Part shown: positions 44,785-54,293 of the stretch, one piece after another | How the letters are laid out: each line of letters begins with the position of its first letter | Position numbering within the stretch: the stretch's first letter is position 1 | Assembly: GCF_014194695.1 (NCBI RefSeq) | Contig: NZ_JACIAH010000019.1 | Span: 1-64,000 of the forward strand | Direction: 5' to 3' | Length of the DNA stretch: 64,000 nt | DNA from: Rhizobium sp. BK399 | GTDB lineage: Bacteria; Pseudomonadota; Alphaproteobacteria; Rhizobiales; Rhizobiaceae | Translations under genes and position numbers: made by a program | Notes under the pieces: generated by a model | Databases searched by the model: none | Seen by the model: the letters and a program-made list of their open reading frames with translations, nothing else | Told to the model about the DNA's origin: nothing

Positions 44785-46515
44785 TTACCGCGTTGAAGGC
44801 GGAAAGACGGTCGGGAGCTCGGCGGCGGACGGGGCGCAAACGGTGGCGCTCTTCGCCTGACCGGTGAGATAGGTATGCAACTGGGCCACGACTTCGGCTC
44901 CTTCGCCGATCGCGGCGCCGACGCGTTTGACCGAGCCGGAACGCACGTCGCCGACCGCGAAGACGCCGGGGATGCTGGATTGCAGTGAGAGCGGTTCTGC
45001 GCCGTCGATTGCGGAGGGGATCGCCTGTGGCACGCTCGCACCCGTCTGCACGAAGCCTTTGGCGTCGAGAGAAACGCAGCCGTGCAGCCACCCAGACTCC
45101 GGCTCGGCTCCAAGGAACAAAAACATATGCCGAACCTGCCTTTCCGTTTCCTCACCTGAAACGCGGTTGCGCCACCGGATGCGCTCAAGCTGTCGTTGCG
45201 GTGAACCGCAGAGCGCGATAACCTCCGTGTTCGTCAGCACCTCGATGGTGCTGGCCGCATGTATCCGGTCAATGAGATATTGGGACATGCTTTCGGACAG
45301 GCTTGCCCCACGCACAACCAGCCAGATCTTGGCGGCGTAGTCGCGCAAGAACACGGCGGCCTGCCCCGCGGAGTTGCCGCCTCCGACAAGGACGATTTCT
45401 TCGTGCCGGCAAAGCCTTGCCTCGATGGGCGAGGCCCAATACCACACGCCTCGTCCTTCGAACTCGCTTAGATTGGGGATGTCGAGCCGACGGTAGCGTG
45501 CGCCGGACGCAATCACCACGGCCGAAGCCTTGGTTAAGGCCCCGTCCGCGAATTCCAGCATCAGCGGATTTTGATCGCAGTCGAGGCGTGCGATGGCGGA
45601 CGGGATCGCCATTTCGGCGCCGAATTTTTGCGCCTGTACATAGGCTCGCCCGGCGAGGTCCCGGCCAGATATGCCGGTCGGGAACCCGAGGTAGTTCTCG
45701 ATGCGCGCACTCGCCCCGGCCTGCCCACCGAACGCGTGTGCGTCAAAGACCACGATCGAAAGCCCCTCGGACGCCGCGTAGACGGCGGTCGCAAGACCGG
45801 CGGGGCCAGCCCCGACGATGGCGACGTCGTACGTCCGGTCTCGACCGTCCCTCCGTACCATTCCAAGGGCGCGTGCCAGGTCTGCCTCACTAGGGTTCTT
45901 GAGAATTGTGCCCTTGGGACACACCGCCAGTGGAAGGTCGCTCGGATCCGGCGCATATTTGTCGATGAGATCAGCGGCCTCGCGATCCCTCGCAGGATCG
46001 AGCACCTGATAGGGGTAGGCGTTCCGGGCGAGGAAGCCTTGCAGCCGCACGACATCGGGAGCGTCCTCGGACCCGATCAGCGCGGGTCCGCCGGCGCCCG
46101 CCTCAATAAGGAAGATGCGGCGCAGAATCAAGGCGCGCATGATCCGGTCGCCAAGCTCGGGCTCCGCGATCATGACGCCGCGCAGGTTCTCGGCCCGAAT
46201 GACAACGGCCTCGATATCGTCGACCGCGTGAACGTCGACCAGCGCCGGCCGACCGGAAAGCTGTTCCACTTCGGCGACGAAATCACCTGCAGTCTCTTCC
46301 ACGATCGGAGCGAGATGTCCCAGCGGGTCGCGCCGCGTCACTTGGGCGCGACCGCTCTTGAGCAGAAACATGCCGGGGGCGATCTCTCCTGTCAGGAACA
46401 GCGGTTGGCCCTTGCTGTAACGCTGCTGGTAGCCGAACCGACAAAGCCGATCGATTTCCGCCCCCGAGAATTTTGGAAACATCCTCTCATCGCTTGGATC
46501 GACCTTCGGCATCAT
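44785..46515 (-). CDS. Cyclic-nucleotide-binding domain fused to thioredoxin-reductase-like flavoprotein
   Basis: A 576-residue protein. Residues 15-140 form a cNMP-binding domain (L-F-L-T-G-E-I-A-P-G-M-F-L-L-K-S-G). A thioredoxin-like linker follows at about 150-220 (N-A-Y-P-Y-Q-V-L-D-P). From about 228 the chain is a thioredoxin-reductase fold with FAD motif V-G-A-G-P-A-G-L-A, F-G-G-Q-A, NAD(P)H motif V-G-G-G-N-S-A-G-Q-A and G-V-F-A-V-G-D-V-R. The redox C-x-x-C of true thioredoxin reductases is replaced by Y-W-A-S-P-I-E-A-R-L-C, with one Cys. The gene has a GAGGA ribosome site. The function is probably cAMP- or ligand-modulated redox chemistry, but the electron acceptor is unknown. Confidence 0.85.
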   Translation of the reverse strand: MMPKVDPSDERMFPKFSGAEIDRLCRFGYQQRYSKGQPLFLTGEIAPGMFLLKSGRAQVTRRDPLGHLAPIVEETAGDFVAEVEQLSGRPALVDVHAVDDIEAVVIRAENLRGVMIAEPELGDRIMRALILRRIFLIEAGAGGPALIGSEDAPDVVRLQGFLARNAYPYQVLDPARDREAADLIDKYAPDPSDLPLAVCPKGTILKNPSEADLARALGMVRRDGRDRTYDVAIVGAGPAGLATAVYAASEGLSIVVFDAHAFGGQAGASARIENYLGFPTGISGRDLAGRAYVQAQKFGAEMAIPSAIARLDCDQNPLMLEFADGALTKASAVVIASGARYRRLDIPNLSEFEGRGVWYWASPIEARLCRHEEIVLVGGGNSAGQAAVFLRDYAAKIWLVVRGASLSESMSQYLIDRIHAASTIEVLTNTEVIALCGSPQRQLERIRWRNRVSGEETERQVRHMFLFLGAEPESGWLHGCVSLDAKGFVQTGASVPQAIPSAIDGAEPLSLQSSIPGVFAVGDVRSGSVKRVGAAIGEGAEVVAQLHTYLTGQAKSATVCAPSAAELPTVFPPSTR

Positions 46516-46968
46516 ATATCCTCACGGGTTCATCTCACGGCCTCGATCGCGCGGCCTTGGTGCGACAAGCAGGTCGGCGAAATTATCTGCCGTGTCTATC
46601 AGCTCGTGCCCAAGTCGATACCGGGGCCCGCCGGCGCGCGTATCGGATCGTCTTCTGACGGCACCACTGAGGTTTTACTAGCGCGATGCACGCCGCAACG
46701 CATTGACGACCGTCAATTCTAGGAGACGCGCCGCAAAGGGGAACGGGACCGTTCACTGGAACGCGCGATGGATCCGGCTGAACGGCAGGTCGATTTTTCA
46801 GAGCACGTGGCCGGCAGCGACGAGTTGATGCGCTCGCACCGCCTGATCCAACGCAACTCCGCCCGCGATCGGCGCGACCATCTGCCCTGTTCGATCACCT
46901 CGTTCAGCGCCTCCAATTCGGGGGCGCCCGATTGGCCGTTCTAGGAGACGATCTCAATTCGCGCGCTG
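46516..46968. other. Intergenic region with a 12-base direct repeat
   Basis: TTCTAGGAGACG occurs at 46717-46728 and again at 46939-46950. The segment between them contains a small plus-strand frame, 46768-46944 (58 codons, starting D-P-A-E-R-Q-V-D-F-S-E-H), with no recognised family. It may be a small insertion or a duplicated gene end. Nothing else is evident. Confidence 0.35.
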
Positions 46969-49548
46969 CTACTGGACCGGCTCCAGCTCGGCCGCAGGCC
47001 GGGCCGTGAACCGCGACAGATATGGTGCTGTGCGGCTTATGGACGATCCAGCGACCTCGGCTGGCGTGCCGAACGCCACTACACGGCCGCCTTCCTCGCC
47101 TGCCCCAGGGCCGATATCCATGACCCAGTCGCTGCCGGCGGCGACACGCATGTCGTGCTCCACCACGATGACGGTATTGCCAGATTCGACGAGCCCGTCA
47201 AGTTGCGCGACGAGCCTCTCAACGTCAGCCGGGTGTAGTCCTGTGGTGGGCTCGTCGAGGACGTAGAGCGTGGCGCCGCGCTGAGGCCGCTGGAGCTCGG
47301 AGGCAAGCTTGATCCGCTGTGCCTCGCCGCCGGAAAGCTCCGTGGCCGGCTGGCCAAGTCGCAAATAGCCGAGGCCAACCTGCCGCAGCACATTGAGGAA
47401 TCGGCGCACTTGCGCCTCCTCGGCAAAGAAGGCGTAGGCGGCATCTACCGTCATTCCCAGAACTGCGGCGATGTTCTTTTCGCGATATTCGATGTCCAAG
47501 GTTTGCGCGTTGAAGCGAGCGCCATGACAGGTTGGACACGGTGCATAGACGCTGGGCAAGAACATCAATTCGACGAAAACAAAGCCTTCTCCCTCGCAGG
47601 TCTCGCAACGGCCCTTGGCAACATTGAAGGAAAAGCGTCCAGCGTCATAGTGACGGGCGCGCGCCGACTTCGTCGCCGCGAAAATTTTGCGAATGTGGTC
47701 GAACAGCCCCGTGTACGTCGCGAGATTGGACCGTGGTGTGCGTCCGATCGCTTTCTGGTCGACGACCACCAGGCGCTTGACGTCCTCCGCCCCGCTCGCG
47801 ATCCGACCGCGCGGTGTCGTCACGGCAGTCCGCTCGAGCCCGTCGTCTTCATCATCGATCGAGGGGATGGGATGGCCGAGCTGCTTTGCAATCAATTCCA
47901 CCAGGACCTGGCTCACCAAGCTCGACTTGCCCGAACCGGAAACGCCAGTCACGGTGGTAAATGCTCCCAACGGAAAATCGACATTGAGCCCATGGATGTT
48001 GTTGCAGTTGACCCCGCGCAGCCGCAACCAGCCCCTGGGTGGGCGCGGCGTTCGGTCTGACACAATAGTGTGGTCGAACAGGTAGCGGCGAGTTTGCGAT
48101 TGCTCTGCCTGCTCGAACCCTTGCAGCGGACCGCTGTAGAGCACGCGGCCACCGCGGTCGCCGGCGCCCGGGCCGACGTCGACGATCCAATCCGCATGGC
48201 GGATCACATCGATCTCGTGTTCGACCACGAACAGCGAATTGCCGGAGGCTTTCAATCGATCGAGCGCCGTCATCAGCGCCTCCGTGTCCGCGGGATGCAG
48301 TCCGGCTGAGGGCTCGTCGAGCATGTAGACGACGCCGAACAGATTGGACCGCACTTGGGTTGCAAGTCGCAGGCGCTGCAGTTCGCCCGGTGACAGCGTC
48401 GGGGTGCTTCTCTCCAGTGAAAGATAGCCAAGTCCGAGGTCGAGCAGAACCGCGAGCCGGCCGCCGAGGTCCTCGGCGATCCGCTGCACTACCAACGCCT
48501 TCTCCGGATGCTGCGCCTTCAGCTTGGTCAGGGTAGCGGCGGTGGCCTCCGCATAGGGGCGCAGGAGGTCAGCGAGCCTTGCCAGTGGGATCCGCGAAAT
48601 GTCGGCAATATTGAAGCCGGCGAACTTGACGGAGAGCGCTTCGCGGCGAAGCCGCTTGCCGTGACAGAGCGGGCATTCGGTGCTCACCATGTAGCGCGCC
48701 ACCCGTTTCTTGATCGACGCGCTTTGAGTGGTGGCAAAGGTGTTTAACACATATCGCCTGGCGCTGGAGAAATTGCCGCGGTAACTGGGCTCCTCCTTGC
48801 GCCTGATCGCCCGTCGCGCCTCGTCCGCGTCATACCCGATGTAGACCGGGACCACCGGCTGCTCGTCGGTGTAGAGGATCCAGTCGCGGGCTTCCTTCGG
48901 CAGCTCTCGCCATGGACGATCGACGTCATAGCCCAGCGTAGTCAGCATGTCGCGCAGGTTGCCGCCATGCCAGGCGGGCGGCCAGGCGGCAATGGCGCGC
49001 TCGCGAATGCTTTTGGAATCATCCGGCACCATCGAGCCTTCGGTCGCCTCGTAGACCCGACCGAGTCCATGGCATCGGGGACAGGCTCCCGCCGGCGTGT
49101 TGGGCGAGAAAGCCTCGGAATCGAGATGTACTTGGTGTCGGGGATAATTGCCAGCGCGCGAGTAGAGCATCCGAAGGAGGTTAGAAAGCGTCGTCACGCT
49201 GCCGACGGAAGAGCGCGTGGAAGGCGAGCCGCGCTGCTGCTGCAAGGCCACGGCCGGGGGCAGGCCATCGATTTCGTCGACCTCGGGAACCGCCATCTGA
49301 TGAAACAAACGCCGCGCATAAGGCGACACCGACTCGAGATAGCGCCGCTGCGCCTCCGCGTAGAGCGTACCAAAGGCCAGCGACGACTTTCCCGAGCCGG
49401 AGACGCCGGTGAACACCACAAGGGCATCGCGCGGAATGACGAGATCGATGCTCTTCAAATTGTGCTCGCGTGCTCCACGCACGCGCACGAAGCCCCGCGG
49501 AGGCTCGTTTGCCGCTTCTTGAGACCGAGGCTTGTTGGTTTCCATCAT
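46969..49548 (-). CDS. UvrA-like excinuclease ATPase paralogue (short form)
   Basis: About 859 residues, shorter than standard UvrA (about 940). Both ABC halves are present: two G-V-S-G-S-G-K-S-S Walker A motifs, L-S-P-G-E-L-Q-R and L-S-G-G-E-A-Q-R signatures, and V-Y-M-L-D-E-P-S-A-G and Y-V-L-D-E-P-T-T-G Walker B motifs. Zinc-binding cysteine groups (C-P-R-C, C-P-L-C, C-E-T-C, C-P-T-C) also remain. The length suggests loss or reduction of the UvrB-binding domain, as in UvrA2-type proteins tied to tolerance of DNA-damaging agents. Starts at ATG 49548 or 49545; no clear ribosome site was seen. Confidence 0.85.
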   Translation of the reverse strand: MMETNKPRSQEAANEPPRGFVRVRGAREHNLKSIDLVIPRDALVVFTGVSGSGKSSLAFGTLYAEAQRRYLESVSPYARRLFHQMAVPEVDEIDGLPPAVALQQQRGSPSTRSSVGSVTTLSNLLRMLYSRAGNYPRHQVHLDSEAFSPNTPAGACPRCHGLGRVYEATEGSMVPDDSKSIRERAIAAWPPAWHGGNLRDMLTTLGYDVDRPWRELPKEARDWILYTDEQPVVPVYIGYDADEARRAIRRKEEPSYRGNFSSARRYVLNTFATTQSASIKKRVARYMVSTECPLCHGKRLRREALSVKFAGFNIADISRIPLARLADLLRPYAEATAATLTKLKAQHPEKALVVQRIAEDLGGRLAVLLDLGLGYLSLERSTPTLSPGELQRLRLATQVRSNLFGVVYMLDEPSAGLHPADTEALMTALDRLKASGNSLFVVEHEIDVIRHADWIVDVGPGAGDRGGRVLYSGPLQGFEQAEQSQTRRYLFDHTIVSDRTPRPPRGWLRLRGVNCNNIHGLNVDFPLGAFTTVTGVSGSGKSSLVSQVLVELIAKQLGHPIPSIDDEDDGLERTAVTTPRGRIASGAEDVKRLVVVDQKAIGRTPRSNLATYTGLFDHIRKIFAATKSARARHYDAGRFSFNVAKGRCETCEGEGFVFVELMFLPSVYAPCPTCHGARFNAQTLDIEYREKNIAAVLGMTVDAAYAFFAEEAQVRRFLNVLRQVGLGYLRLGQPATELSGGEAQRIKLASELQRPQRGATLYVLDEPTTGLHPADVERLVAQLDGLVESGNTVIVVEHDMRVAAGSDWVMDIGPGAGEEGGRVVAFGTPAEVAGSSISRTAPYLSRFTARPAAELEPVQ

Positions 49549-49739
49549 TCGCACAGACCGATTAAGGAGAGTTCATGGCATCAGGGCAACGTTTCGACGA
49601 CAATGGTCGCCATCGATCCGCTCGGCGTCGCGATAGTGTGGGCTGCCCGGGGGCTTCATCGATTCGAGGCTTTGGCAGCCCACGGGCCGGGTCGCGCTAT
49701 CGCGGGGCGCTCGGCGTCAATCTTCCGGCGCTCGCCAGT

Positions 49740-50960
49740 TCAACCGGTCGACATCAGCTTGGTCATGTTGTGCGGATCGATCACGAATTTTTTGGGCGAT
49801 CCGTCATTGAAGATTTGATATGCCTCGACTGCCCGTTCTAGCGATATCACTTCGGTGTTTATAAGCGGTGTCAGGTAAGGCATCCTGTCCCACAGGATGG
49901 CCATCATCAGATCGCGGTTGTAGTGCATGACGGGACATTGACCGGCGGTGAATGTGGGCGATTTTACCCAGGCTGCGGGAAAGCCCAGGGCCATGTAGCC
50001 TTTCTTGTTGAGTTCTGTGCGAGCACCGGGATCCAAATTAGTGTAGACGCCGGGGATGCCCATGGCGCCGGCAGGCTTGGTCACTTCCATCAATGTGTTG
50101 ATGACGGCTTCCTCCACGTTCTCGGAGCTGCCGTCCGGCCCATACCCGTGGCACTCGAGGCCGACACAATCGACAGACGCGTCGACCCAGCGAGAGCCCG
50201 TGCCGAGGAGTTTCTCAATCTGATCGGCGACGGGGGTGGTGCTTGACGGATCCACGACCTCGTAGCCGGCTTTTTTCACCAGATCGCGCCTCGCCTCGTT
50301 ATGGTCGCCGACAATGATGCAAGACGCTCCAAGAAGCTGCGCGCTCGCAGCCGCGCAGCGACCGACCGGCCCGGCGCCGGCAATGTACACGGTGGAGCCC
50401 GTTCCAACCCGCGCCACGACACAGCCATGATACCCTGTGGGCAAAATATCGGAGAGCAGGGTGAGGTCCCTGATCTTTTCGATTGCCTGGTCCTTGTCGG
50501 GGAATTTCAGCAACTGGAAGTCCGCCCACGGTACCAGCATATATTCGGCTTGGCCGCCCTGCCAGCCGCCGAGATTGAAGCCGTAAGCGCCACAAAAGCC
50601 GAGTTCTTCGTTCGCATTGAGGCATACTTCCGTATGGCGTTCCCTGCAGTTCCGGCATGTGCCACAAGACACGTTGAAGGGCACGGAGCAGACATCGCCG
50701 ACCTTGATGCGCTCGACATGCGAGCCCACCTCAACTACCTCGCCGGTGTTCTCATGCCCCATCAGCATCCCCTGCGGGGCCGCGAAGCGGCCGTTATAGA
50801 TATGCAGGTCGCTGCCGCAGATGTTTGTCGTAATGATCTTGAGGATGACTGCGTGCTCGATCTTCCTACCCTGCGGGTCCTCGAGCTTCGGGTATCCTTT
50901 GTCCTGGAGTTCCATCTTGTGTGGTTCCAAGAAAGTGATCGCACGATTGCTTGCTGGCAT
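49740..50960 (-). CDS. fdhA: Glutathione-independent formaldehyde dehydrogenase
   Basis: A 406-residue zinc-dependent dehydrogenase from ATG 50960 (AAGGAG site). It has the catalytic-zinc motif C-G-S-D-L-H, G-H-E-N-T-G-E-V, the structural-zinc cysteines C-G-T-C-R-N-C-R-E-R-H-T-E-V-C and a G-A-G-P-V-G Rossmann loop. The Pseudomonas-type features F-L-E-P-H-K-M-E and Q-G-G-Q-A-E-Y are present. It oxidises formaldehyde to formate with tightly bound NAD. It is downstream of an aldo/keto reductase and a DJ-1-type gene in the same direction, consistent with aldehyde stress handling. Confidence 0.88.
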   Translation of the reverse strand: MPASNRAITFLEPHKMELQDKGYPKLEDPQGRKIEHAVILKIITTNICGSDLHIYNGRFAAPQGMLMGHENTGEVVEVGSHVERIKVGDVCSVPFNVSCGTCRNCRERHTEVCLNANEELGFCGAYGFNLGGWQGGQAEYMLVPWADFQLLKFPDKDQAIEKIRDLTLLSDILPTGYHGCVVARVGTGSTVYIAGAGPVGRCAAASAQLLGASCIIVGDHNEARRDLVKKAGYEVVDPSSTTPVADQIEKLLGTGSRWVDASVDCVGLECHGYGPDGSSENVEEAVINTLMEVTKPAGAMGIPGVYTNLDPGARTELNKKGYMALGFPAAWVKSPTFTAGQCPVMHYNRDLMMAILWDRMPYLTPLINTEVISLERAVEAYQIFNDGSPKKFVIDPHNMTKLMSTG

Positions 50961-51195
50961 AACTAATCTCCTTGGGGCGATGACGTGGGTTTTGCCGCTG
51001 AAGCATTTGATTGATGCCTTGCGGTGAAGCAGAATAGGCGGAGAAGGCATCGGCCAGCCTTGATAACCGTCAGTATGGATGCGACGTCCGAAGTTTGTTG
51101 ACTGTTAAGTTGCCATTCGATCGTTGCGCCTTGGCCCGGAACAACTAAGAGCGACATCGGCAGGCCCTCGCTGGCCGAGCCCTCTGGTTTGACCG

Positions 51196-52071
51196 TCAAA
51201 TCATTGGCAGCCCGCGGCGACGCGGACCACGCGGGAAGGCGGCATCGATCCGCGCGATCTCGGCCTGCGACAAATGTATACCGGACGCGCCGGCATTCTC
51301 TTCGACATGCTCGACGCTGGACGCTTTGGGGATCGCGAAGACCCAGGGCCCCCGCGTCAGAAATGCAAGCGCGACCTGGCGCGTGGTCGCATCATGCGCC
51401 TTCGCGATATCCGCGAGCAGGCGGCCGCCGGGCGTGTAATTGCCTGGAAAATCGCCGTGCCCGAACGGACTATACGCGGTGACGGCGAGACGGTGCTGCT
51501 CGCACCAGGGCAATACGGCATGTTCGATCGCGCGCTCCTGCAAATGGTAGAGCACCTGATTGCAGGCAATGCTCGATTCGCCGGCAATCTCGCATGCCTT
51601 TTCAAGATCCGGAACGTCGAAGTTGCTCACGCCATAGGAGAGTATCTTGCCCTCCTTACAGAGCGCCTCGAAAGCCGCAAACGTGTCTTCCAGCGGATAC
51701 GATCCGCGCCAGTGCAGCAGGTAGCAATCCAGCCGGTCGGTCTTGAGGCGGGTGAGCGATCTCTCGCAAGCGATCTTCGTCCCCAGTCGAGTGGCGTTCT
51801 GTGGCAGCACCTTCGAGACCAGGAATACCTCATCTCGTCGGCCCGCGATGGCGTTGCCGACCAGTTCCTCGGTGGCGCCGGTGCCATACATCTCCGCGGT
51901 GTCGATGTGGTTCATTCCGAGATCGATGCCTCGTTGCAACGCGGCGATCGCGGAGGCGGGGTCGCCTTCCTCGATGTACCAGGTCCCCTGGCCGATAATG
52001 CTGACCTCGCGATGCAGCGGACCGAGCTGCCGCCTGCTGGTCCGTCCAGTGGACCTGGCATTATGCGGCAT
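51196..52071 (-). CDS. Aldo/keto reductase
   Basis: A 291-residue reductase from ATG 52071, which overlaps the end of the DJ-1-type gene by 11 bases. The tetrad is intact: Asp57 and Tyr62 in H-I-D-T-A-E-M-Y, Lys in L-V-S-K-V-L-P, His in Y-L-L-H-W-R-G. The A-I-P-K-A-S-S cofactor motif is near the end. The pattern is that of bacterial aldehyde/methylglyoxal-type reductases. Its partner upstream, a possible deglycase, fits reactive-aldehyde detoxification. Confidence 0.85.
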   Translation of the reverse strand: MPHNARSTGRTSRRQLGPLHREVSIIGQGTWYIEEGDPASAIAALQRGIDLGMNHIDTAEMYGTGATEELVGNAIAGRRDEVFLVSKVLPQNATRLGTKIACERSLTRLKTDRLDCYLLHWRGSYPLEDTFAAFEALCKEGKILSYGVSNFDVPDLEKACEIAGESSIACNQVLYHLQERAIEHAVLPWCEQHRLAVTAYSPFGHGDFPGNYTPGGRLLADIAKAHDATTRQVALAFLTRGPWVFAIPKASSVEHVEENAGASGIHLSQAEIARIDAAFPRGPRRRGLPMI

Positions 52072-52627
52072 GTCGGTGCCCACCAGCTCCACTGAACAGC
52101 TTGATCGTCTCCCGGTTGAATGCCGGAAGATCATCGGGACTGCGGCTCGTGACCAACCCCTTGTCCACAACCACTTCCTGGTCCACCCAGTCTGCGCCGG
52201 CGTTCTTGATGTCGGTTTTGAGCGAGGGCCATGAAGTCATGCGTCGGCCGCGCGCCGCGCCGGTCTCGATCACGGTCCAGGGACCATGGCAGATCGCTGC
52301 AACTGGCTTTCCGGCATCGAAGAAGGCCTTCGCGAAGCCAACCGCCTTCGAGTCAATGCGAAGCGAATCCGGGTTGATAACGCCACCCGGCAGCAGCAGA
52401 GCGTCGAAATCTTCCGGCTTGGCCTGATCAAGTTCCACATCGACCGGCAACTCTATGCTCCAGTCCGTGAAATTCCACGCCCGTACGTGTTGATGTTTGG
52501 GCGATACGATCTTGGTCGTGGCGCCGGCTTCATCCAGAGCTTTGCGTGGCCCGGTGAGTTCGACCTCCTCGAAGCCGTCGGTGACCAGGATGGCCACATT
52601 GAGTCCTTTGAGGGTGTCTTCTGCCAT
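52061..52627 (-). CDS. DJ-1/PfpI family protein (type 1 glutamine amidotransferase-like)
   Basis: A 188-residue protein from ATG 52627 (AAGGAA site). It has the PfpI nucleophile elbow A-A-I-C-H-G-P-W with catalytic Cys, V-T-D-G-F-E-E-V-E with the conserved Glu, and L-L-L-P-G-G. Members act as proteases, chaperones or protein/nucleotide deglycases in stress. First gene of a three-gene leftward group with the aldo/keto reductase and perhaps fdhA. Confidence 0.87.
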   Translation of the reverse strand: MAEDTLKGLNVAILVTDGFEEVELTGPRKALDEAGATTKIVSPKHQHVRAWNFTDWSIELPVDVELDQAKPEDFDALLLPGGVINPDSLRIDSKAVGFAKAFFDAGKPVAAICHGPWTVIETGAARGRRMTSWPSLKTDIKNAGADWVDQEVVVDKGLVTSRSPDDLPAFNRETIKLFSGAGGHRHAA

Positions 52628-53321
52628 GATCGAGTTCCTTTCTGTGTTGAGTAAGCGACCTCTTCCTGGTGTAGTGGGCGCCGTTTTGCCGGCGAAGTGG
52701 CACAAGCTCCCGCCTTTGAGAGCAAGCTGTCGGCGCTCACCGCCAGCGCTGCCCGGATGGCGGGCCCGCGAGCGCGTCAGTGGCGCCATGACGATGCAAT
52801 GCCGCAGGTTGAAGGGACCAACCCACGGTTGGAACAGTACATTCGGAGCCTGAGTTGCACTGGGGATACATATATTCGTAGCTGCTTCCTCCGACCCCGC
52901 GGAAACATTAGCAGCGAAGCGATCCGCCTTAAATGACGCCCGTCAATGCGGTTCACGATTAGAGTTCGCCAATAGCTCCACCTTTGTAACGCTCATTTGC
53001 GAGGGCGTGCGTGACCGTAGCGTTGACAGCGAGCCGAGTCTCGCTGACGTGCGCGGGCGGTGCGTGCCGTCCCCCGTCCTTCAAGGCAGGGAGGTCGGTT
53101 CGAACCTCTCAAGCACTAAGGGGCAGGACCTCGGCTGAGCCGTACCGATTCGGACCATTCATTCGAGTCTTTCTCGCAACACCTAAGCGGGAACTGCAAT
53201 TGTGGACCGATTTGGCTGGATTGGAGCGTTTCTATTACGGTATCCTTACGACTGCAAAGTGATTTGCACGAGCGGGACAGCTAGAGAAAAGCACGTTCGC
53301 ATCTCCTAAAGCGGGATCCTG
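52628..53321. other. Intergenic region
   Basis: About 690 bases. A tRNA T-arm-like sequence near 53094 (GGTCGGTTCGAACCTC) stands out, but I could not fold a full tRNA around it. An open frame at 53011-53262 has no recognisable family. The promoter of the DJ-1-type gene should lie near 52640-52900. Confidence 0.35.
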
Positions 53322-53570
53322 ATGAACGCGGATATGATAGCCGCCTGGGCGGCGGAAAATGGATTTTATACGGTGGATTCCGGCAAATATCGTCGTCATG
53401 ACAATGCAGGCGTGATCACGATCGAGATAAAGAGAATGTCATTCCTCCTCATCGATGAGAGGCAAGGATCGCGACCGCGCCTCGTATCGCGGTTGTTCAA
53501 AGACACAACCATCGCAAGCGGGAGCGGCCGCTTGCAGGGCCTTCTTGTGGACCACAATCCCAACGATTGA
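53322..53570 (+). CDS. Small hypothetical protein (82 aa)
   Basis: An 82-residue frame starting N-A-D-M-I-A-A-W-A-A-E-N-G-F-Y-T-V, with I-T-I-E-I-K-R-M-S and R-L-V-S-R-L-F-K-D in the body. It looks like a real alpha/beta small protein rather than a shadow, but no family is recognised. It stands alone between opposing neighbours. Confidence 0.5.
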   Translation: MNADMIAAWAAENGFYTVDSGKYRRHDNAGVITIEIKRMSFLLIDERQGSRPRLVSRLFKDTTIASGSGRLQGLLVDHNPND

Positions 53571-53615
53571 GTTCTGAGGTATTGACCGCAGCCAGTCACC
53601 AGGCGGCGGTCGTGG

Positions 53616-53840
53616 CTAACGTTGATGCGGCCCCATGTTCTCGAGCTTGTCTTCCAGCTCGATTTCCTTGGCGACCGATATGCCGTCCTTGGTGATGCGC
53701 GGGGCGTCGAACGACTTGTCTTTAATCACGTTGCGGCCCTTCGGACCGAGCGTAACCTTGACGGCGTTCGAAAGCACATCGACCCCACGCAGCATACGTT
53801 CAGGCGCGTCGGCGTGGAGTTAGACTTCTTTCGCAGCCAT
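53616..53840 (-). pseudogene. groEL: groEL 5' fragment
   Basis: Starting at ATG 53840 the frame reads A-A-K-E-V, then a TAA stop (53820-53822) at codon 7. It continues as the N-terminus of GroEL: L-R-G-V-D-V-L-S-N-A-V-K-V-T-L-G-P-K-G-R-N-V and I-T-K-D-G-I-S-V-A-K-E-I-E-L-E-D. After about 70 codons the GroEL sequence ends (E-N-M-G) and unrelated codons lead to a TAG. Early stop plus truncation make it a dead copy. It lies directly downstream of a frameshifted groES, so the usual operon order is preserved. Confidence 0.85.
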
Positions 53841-53860
53841 GTCTTCAACTCCTCAGGCGA

Positions 53861-54072
53861 CTTTCTTTGCTCCGCGTGGGCCTCGATGATCCCATGACGT
53901 CGCTTTGCTTCATGATCAGCAGATCCTCGCCACGGATCTTGATTTTGGTGCCCGACCATTTGCCGAACAGGATTCGATCGCCGGCCTTGACGTCCAGCGC
54001 CTGGATCTGGCCCGCGTCGTTACGTTCGCTGGGGCCGACGGTGAAAACCTCGCCTTCCTGCTGGGAGACTCA
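53861..54072 (-). pseudogene. groES: groES remnant, frameshifted
   Basis: The frame gives E-G-E-V-F-T-V-G-P, then G-Q-I-Q-A-L-D-V-K-A-G-D-R-I-L-F-G-K-W-S-G-T and G-E-D-L-L-I-M-K-Q-S-D-V-M-G, the C-terminal two thirds of GroES. A one-base loss after V-M-G shifts the end; the expected I-I-E-A-H-A-E-Q tail is in the next frame. The N-terminal third is unrecognisable. Together with the groEL fragment it is a fossil groESL operon. Confidence 0.8.
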
Positions 54073-54293
54073 GCCAAACTCACCAAACGAAACATGCCAT
54101 CTTCGATTGCAACCCGCTGAACCGCCGCTCTCGTTACCCTACAGATGCATCATCGATCTTTTGCTTGCCGAGCTTTGTTCACCGCGCGATTGGCACCGCG
54201 CTTTAAGCGAACTTCCGTTTCAAATATAGTCGGTTCACACCCGCGCGGCATCGGCTTCGCGGTTTTTCATTCTATGCTTTGAAAGGGTTCATC

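Noticed and set aside
44265..45188. 307-codon minus-strand frame
   Set aside because: Two thirds lies inside the reductase fusion in another frame; the remaining part has no own start or known relatives.
53060..53130. tRNA-like T-arm sequence (GGTCGGTTCGAACCTC)
   Set aside because: No acceptor, D or anticodon arms could be paired around it, and the T-loop spacing is off by one.
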